Shown here one piece after another: positions 15,078 through 18,532 of a stretch of DNA of 18,532 nt. Position 1 is the stretch's first letter. Every line of letters starts with the position of its first letter. The notes under the pieces were generated by a model. It worked only from the letters and a program-made list of their open reading frames with translations, was not told the origin of the DNA and made no database searches. Source of the DNA: an uncultured Alphaproteobacteria bacterium (GTDB lineage Bacteria > Pseudomonadota > Alphaproteobacteria > Puniceispirillales > Puniceispirillaceae). Location of the stretch: contig CAJWDO010000009.1 in assembly GCA_913031555.1 (NCBI GenBank), positions 1 through 18,532 of the forward strand, written 5' to 3'. The position numbers and the translations under genes were made by a program.

Positions 15078-16112
15078 TCAGGCGGCCTCTGTCTTTTTGT
15101 CGGTCCATTTTGTCGTTATGTCGAACGCGCTGTCATAGCCGAACAGCGCTGCCGCCCCGCCGGTATGAATGAACATCACCCGCTGGCCGGCGGTGAAATG
15201 GCCACCGCGTATCAGGTCGATCAGGCCGGCAGCGGCCTTTGCCGAATAGACCGGATCCAGCAGGATGCCCTCGCATTCGGCGAACAGCGAGATCGCCTCG
15301 AGACAGCCTGGCGTCGGAATGCCGTATCCGTCACCGACATAGTCGCAATTCGCGACGACATCGCCGCGCGACACCACACCCGGACAGCCAAGCCTGTCCG
15401 CCGTGGCGGTCGCAAGCGCGAAAACATTGTCCTCCTGTTTGGCCTGCGGTGCGCGCACCCCGATCCCCAGCAGCGGAATGCCCGCATTCATCGCGGCGAG
15501 GCCGGTGACAAGTCCGGCTTGCGTCCCGGCGCTGCCGGTGGCGTGGACGACATGATCAATGGTAAGCCTGGTCTCATTCAACTGCACCAGCATTTCCATT
15601 GCCGCATCGACATAGCCAAGCGCGCCGGTCGGGTTCGACCCGCCTCCTGGAATGGTATAGACGGCCGCGCCACTCTGGCGGTGCGTCGCGGCCGCCGCCT
15701 CAAGCGCGGCGTTCATGTCGCCGCCGGAGGGGTACATTTCGGTTGTCGCGCCATGAAGATGGTCGAGAAGCACATTGCCATTGTGATTATAGTTATGCGC
15801 ATCCGATCCGGTGCGGTCCTCGAGCAGGATATGACATCCCATCCCCAGCCGCGCGGCGGCGGCGGCGGTCTGGCGGGCATGGTTCGACTGCGTCGCGCCC
15901 TGTGTCATCACCATCTCGGCGCCTTCCGCCATCGCCTCGGCCATCAGGAATTCCAGCTTGCGTGTCTTGTTGCCGCCGGTCGACAGGCCGGTGCAGTCAT
16001 CACGCTTGATCCAGATTTCCGGACCCCCAAGCGCCGCTGACAACCGTGGCAGAGGTTCGATCGGGGTTGGCAGATGGGCCAGCGATATACGGGGAAAACG
16101 AGCCAGATTCAT
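15078..16112 (-). CDS. cuyA: PLP-dependent L-cysteate sulfo-lyase / D-cysteine desulfhydrase
   Basis: This 344-aa protein belongs to the ACC deaminase/D-cysteine desulfhydrase family of PLP enzymes. The Schiff-base lysine is expected at K49 in STGGNKTRKLEFL, with the substrate-loop QSNH at 75-78 and the phosphate-binding ATGSAGTQAG further on. The segment WIKRDDCTGLSTGGNKTRKL, as I recall it, is closer to CuyA of marine roseobacters than to enterobacterial DcyD. CuyA splits L-cysteate to pyruvate, sulfite and ammonium; DcyD would give pyruvate, sulfide and ammonium from D-cysteine. No sulfite exporter or dehydrogenase is in the window to support cysteate. The start at 16112 has GAGG 10 nt upstream, and the gene starts 4 nt after the DenD-like stop. 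The family is certain, the substrate about even. Confidence 0.8.
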   Translation of the reverse strand: MNLARFPRISLAHLPTPIEPLPRLSAALGGPEIWIKRDDCTGLSTGGNKTRKLEFLMAEAMAEGAEMVMTQGATQSNHARQTAAAAARLGMGCHILLEDRTGSDAHNYNHNGNVLLDHLHGATTEMYPSGGDMNAALEAAAATHRQSGAAVYTIPGGGSNPTGALGYVDAAMEMLVQLNETRLTIDHVVHATGSAGTQAGLVTGLAAMNAGIPLLGIGVRAPQAKQEDNVFALATATADRLGCPGVVSRGDVVANCDYVGDGYGIPTPGCLEAISLFAECEGILLDPVYSAKAAAGLIDLIRGGHFTAGQRVMFIHTGGAAALFGYDSAFDITTKWTDKKTEAA

Positions 16113-16116
16113 GATG

Positions 16117-17115
16117 CTAATTCCTCTTCAGGGAGGCGGCGAAATCGCGAACCGCCTCGATAAATGGTCTGTCGGTGGCGAATTCAAGGCGCGCCGCGCG
16201 CTCGCTCTCCGCCCTGGTGGGCCATCCCGATACGATCCGCTCGATTGTCTCGTTACGCTCAAAACTCAGCCGCGCCACTGCATCCTCGCCGCCAATGTCG
16301 CGCAGCGCCTCGACCATCTCGCCGACAGTCACCGAAATGCCGGGCAGATTGAGGGCAAGCGGGGCGCCCCAGCTGTTATCGTCAATCGACATCGCGTGGA
16401 CCAGCCCGTCCACAGCGGCGGTCGGTGAATTCAGCACGACGCGAAGCCCGGTATTCACGGGAACGTTGGCACGTTCGCCCTGCAACGGTTCGCGGATCAT
16501 GCCCGACAGGAAACTGCTTGCCGCAGCGTTCGGTTTGCCGGGGCGCACGCTGACGGTCATCAGCCGTACTGATCGTGACGAGATCATCCCGCGTCGCGCC
16601 AGATCGGCATAGAATTCTTCCAGCATCAGCTTTTGCGCGCCATAGCTGTTCTGCGGCGTCGGGCGGGTGGTGTCGGTGATCAGTTCGGCAAGCGGCATAT
16701 CCGGGGTGCCGCCATAGATGGCAAGCGAGCTTGAGAAGACAAGCATCGTCTTATGGGGTGCCGCGGCAAGGCAGCGACCAAGAGCGATACCGGTGAACAG
16801 ATTGGCATTCAGCCCCAGATCGAGATCGGCCTCGCATTCGCCGCTGACAGCACTGGCAAGATGCACGACGACATCTGCGCCGGTGAATATCTCCGGTCGG
16901 TCGGTGATCAGCGCGCCAAGATCGCCCTTTATCCATTCGCCGTCGGTTGCGGCGTCATCCGGTATATACTGGTCGACAAGGGTGCGCTTGCCGATGGTCC
17001 GTGATGTGCCGTCAATCCTGACCGTCGCACCAACTCTCAGCCGCGCTGCCAGCAGGCGTCCGATAAAGCCGTTGGCCCCGGTGATCACGATTGAAGTCAT
17101 GCCCGTTGAAGTCAT
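16117..17115 (-). CDS. DenD-like NAD-dependent epimerase/dehydratase family protein
   Basis: This 332-aa extended short-chain dehydrogenase has TGANGFIG (residues 12-19) for NAD binding and the catalytic pair YGAQK (Y158, K162) with serines near 129. The segments HLASAVSGECEADLDLG, RPGKPNAAASSF and LNLPGISVTVGEM resemble D-erythronate dehydrogenase (DenD), which makes 2-oxo-tetronate from D-erythronate, so a sugar-acid substrate is likely but not proven. The start is ATG 17115, with GGAG 6 nt upstream. A second ATG at 17100 follows because a 15-nt duplication spans the start, giving the N-terminus MTSTGMTSIV. The frame is open further upstream to 17238 but without support. It begins a likely operon with the PLP lyase and the hydroxyacid dehydrogenase. 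Confidence 0.85.
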   Translation of the reverse strand: MTSTGMTSIVITGANGFIGRLLAARLRVGATVRIDGTSRTIGKRTLVDQYIPDDAATDGEWIKGDLGALITDRPEIFTGADVVVHLASAVSGECEADLDLGLNANLFTGIALGRCLAAAPHKTMLVFSSSLAIYGGTPDMPLAELITDTTRPTPQNSYGAQKLMLEEFYADLARRGMISSRSVRLMTVSVRPGKPNAAASSFLSGMIREPLQGERANVPVNTGLRVVLNSPTAAVDGLVHAMSIDDNSWGAPLALNLPGISVTVGEMVEALRDIGGEDAVARLSFERNETIERIVSGWPTRAESERAARLEFATDRPFIEAVRDFAASLKRN

Positions 17116-17120
17116 GCCCC
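17091..17120. repeat. Tandem duplication, 15 nt x 2, across a start codon
   Basis: TTGAAGTCATGCCCG (17091-17105) is followed by the same sequence with one change in the last base (17106-17120). On the minus strand each copy holds GGGCATGACTTCAA, so the initiation region of the DenD-like gene, with its ATG, is present twice in the same frame. The upstream copy keeps the better ribosome binding site. Confidence 0.95.
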
Positions 17121-17317
17121 TCTCCATCCCGCGTCGCGGGCGCCCCCGGTCAGCTATATTGTCGGCCATTCTTCGCTGGCAGACCATTCTTTGATTCTTT
17201 GCCAGCGGGTATTGTGTCGGTGGTAAGCCGGCCGCCATTTTCCTGTCTTGAACATTATCCAGCCTGTGCCGCCCGGCCGCAAGCCTGAACCGGCGTGGCG
17301 ATCAGTGGTGCGGCAAC

Positions 17318-17349
17318 CAGGCGGGGTGGTAATCAGGCGGGGTGGTAAT
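17318..17349. repeat. Tandem duplication, 16 nt x 2, reaching the metZ stop codon
   Basis: CAGGCGGGGTGGTAAT (17318-17333) is repeated exactly at 17334-17349, with CAGGCGG as a partial third copy running into the coding region. The metZ stop codon (17349-17351) lies at the junction of copy two and the partial copy. The rest of the 233-nt spacer up to the DenD-like start (17116-17348) shows no gene and no clear terminator. Confidence 0.95.
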
Positions 17350-18527
17350 CAGGCGGCGTTCAGCGCCTGTTCCAGATCGGCTTTCAGATCAGCGGCGTCC
17401 TCGAGGCCGATTGACAGGCGGATGCTGTCATCGGCAATGCCCATATCGGCCCGGTCGGCGGCACTGATGCTGCTGTGCGTGGTCGAGCCGGGATGGCAGG
17501 CAAGTGTCTTGGAATCGCCCAGATTGTTCGAGATGTCGATCAGTTGCAGATTGTTCAGCACCTGAAAGGCTGCATCTTTCCCGCCGACAAGAGTAAAGGC
17601 AAGAAGCGAGCCGCCATTCGACATCTGGCGCGTTGCCAGCTCATGCTGCGGGTGGCTTGTCAGTCCCGGATAACGCAACTCGGCAATGTCCGTTCGCGAT
17701 TCCAGCCAGGTCGCGAGGTCGAGCGCGGTGGCTGCCTGACGGTCAACCCGCAGTGCCAGGGTTTCAAGCGATTTCAACAACACCCAGGCATTGAACGGAC
17801 TGATCGATGGACCGGTCTGGCGGTAGAATTTCAGCATCTGGTTCTTGATGAAATCCTCGCTGGCGAGAACCGCGCCGCCAAGCACACGCCCCTGACCGTC
17901 AATATGCTTTGTCGCCGAATAGATAACGATATCGGCGCCAAGCTGCAGCGGGTGCTGGGCAATCGGGGTGGCGAATACATTGTCGATGATGACCTTCGCG
18001 CCCGCCGCATGCGCCATCTTGGCGACAGCCTCGATATCGACAAGGTCCAGCATCGGGTTGGAGGGTGATTCGAAGAACACCAGCTTCGCCGGCGTCGCCA
18101 GCGCGGCGCGCCACTGCTCAAGATCGGTGCCATCGACAAATTCGGTAGTGATGCCCCAGCGTGGCAGGATGTCATGAAGAATGGCATAGCAGGCGCCGAA
18201 CAGGGCGCGGCTGGCGACAACCCGGTCGCCGGTGTCCAACTGGCACGCCAGTGCGGCAAAGACACCGGCCATGCCGGTGCCGGTGGCGAGGCATGCTTCC
18301 GCCCCTTCAAGCGTGGCCAGCCTGTCCTGAAGCATGGTCACTGTCGGGTTGCCATAGCGAGAATAGACATAGCGGTCGGCCTCACCGGCAAAGGCGGCGG
18401 CGGCTTCCTCGGCGCTGTCATAGACATAGCCGGAATTTAGAAACAGCGCTTCACTTGTTTCCTGGAATTCAGTGCGTTTGAGCCCGCCCCGGACAAGTTT
18501 TGTGTCGCGGTGGTATTCGTCAGTCAT
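17349..18527 (-). CDS. metZ: O-succinylhomoserine sulfhydrylase
   Basis: This 392-aa PLP enzyme of the Cys/Met metabolism family makes homocysteine from O-succinylhomoserine and sulfide in methionine synthesis. The PLP lysine is K207 in YSATKHIDGQGRVLGG. Other marks are YSRYGNPT (55-62), ATGTGMAGVFAAL, the cofactor-binding aspartate in KVIIDNVFATP, and the C-terminal LSIGLEDAADL. The opening segment ETSEALFLNSGYVYDSAEEA is of the alphaproteobacterial MetZ type rather than cystathionine gamma-synthase or MetY. The ATG at 18527 is five bases from the window edge, so the start fits the family but upstream control, often a SAM-sensing riboswitch in this class, cannot be seen. Confidence 0.92.
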   Translation of the reverse strand: MTDEYHRDTKLVRGGLKRTEFQETSEALFLNSGYVYDSAEEAAAAFAGEADRYVYSRYGNPTVTMLQDRLATLEGAEACLATGTGMAGVFAALACQLDTGDRVVASRALFGACYAILHDILPRWGITTEFVDGTDLEQWRAALATPAKLVFFESPSNPMLDLVDIEAVAKMAHAAGAKVIIDNVFATPIAQHPLQLGADIVIYSATKHIDGQGRVLGGAVLASEDFIKNQMLKFYRQTGPSISPFNAWVLLKSLETLALRVDRQAATALDLATWLESRTDIAELRYPGLTSHPQHELATRQMSNGGSLLAFTLVGGKDAAFQVLNNLQLIDISNNLGDSKTLACHPGSTTHSSISAADRADMGIADDSIRLSIGLEDAADLKADLEQALNAA

Positions 18528-18532
18528 CCTCG

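Noticed and set aside
14850..16040. 396-aa plus-strand frame opposite the dehydrogenase and PLP lyase genes
   Set aside because: It covers parts of two well-supported minus-strand genes and their spacer, with Arg/His/Gly-rich antisense composition.

Overview
The window looks like a chromosomal segment of an alphaproteobacterium. The DNA is GC-rich, the genes are tightly packed, the tRNA gene encodes its own CCA end, and the O-succinylhomoserine sulfhydrylase is of the type common in that class. A form I CO dehydrogenase next to a probable cysteate sulfo-lyase suggests a marine heterotroph of the roseobacter or SAR116 kind. The class is fairly safe; the clade is a guess. Apart from a tRNA-Val remnant at the left edge and one small gene near 11.6 kb, every gene lies on the minus strand.

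Region 1 (1-8115): the 3' part of tRNA-Val(GAC) on the plus strand faces a complete aerobic CO dehydrogenase operon on the minus strand. Read 5' to 3', the operon is coxM, coxS, coxL, coxD, coxE, an XdhC-type gene (coxF/coxI), a MocA-like cytidylyltransferase and coxG. CoxL carries the form I motif AYRCSFR, so this is a true Cu-Mo CO dehydrogenase. The large, small and medium subunits form the enzyme. CoxD, CoxE, the XdhC-type protein and the MocA-like enzyme mature its Cu-Mo site and its molybdopterin cytosine dinucleotide cofactor. CoxG links the enzyme to the membrane quinones. As given, coxS carries a one-base frameshift inside an iron-sulfur cluster motif, so the operon is either recently broken or the base is a sequence error.

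Region 2 (8336-12622): this holds two small membrane-protein genes (one only 55 aa), glpD (aerobic glycerol-3-phosphate dehydrogenase), an exported FKBP-rhodanese fusion, a plus-strand GYD-domain gene, a convergent 94-aa ferredoxin-fold-like gene and another small membrane-protein gene.

Region 3 (12816-18527): this holds a YjeH-like APC amino-acid exporter interrupted by an in-frame TAG, a beta-hydroxyacid dehydrogenase, a PLP-dependent D-cysteine desulfhydrase/L-cysteate sulfo-lyase family enzyme, a DenD-like (D-erythronate dehydrogenase) epimerase-family enzyme, and metZ. The three central genes are closely spaced and probably form one catabolic operon.

The most unusual pattern is not a gene. 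Eight short direct tandem duplications (13-16 nt, one of 28 nt), unrelated to each other in sequence, sit in the small non-coding fraction or just across a start or stop codon. One duplicates the start codon of the DenD-like gene and another includes the metZ stop codon.
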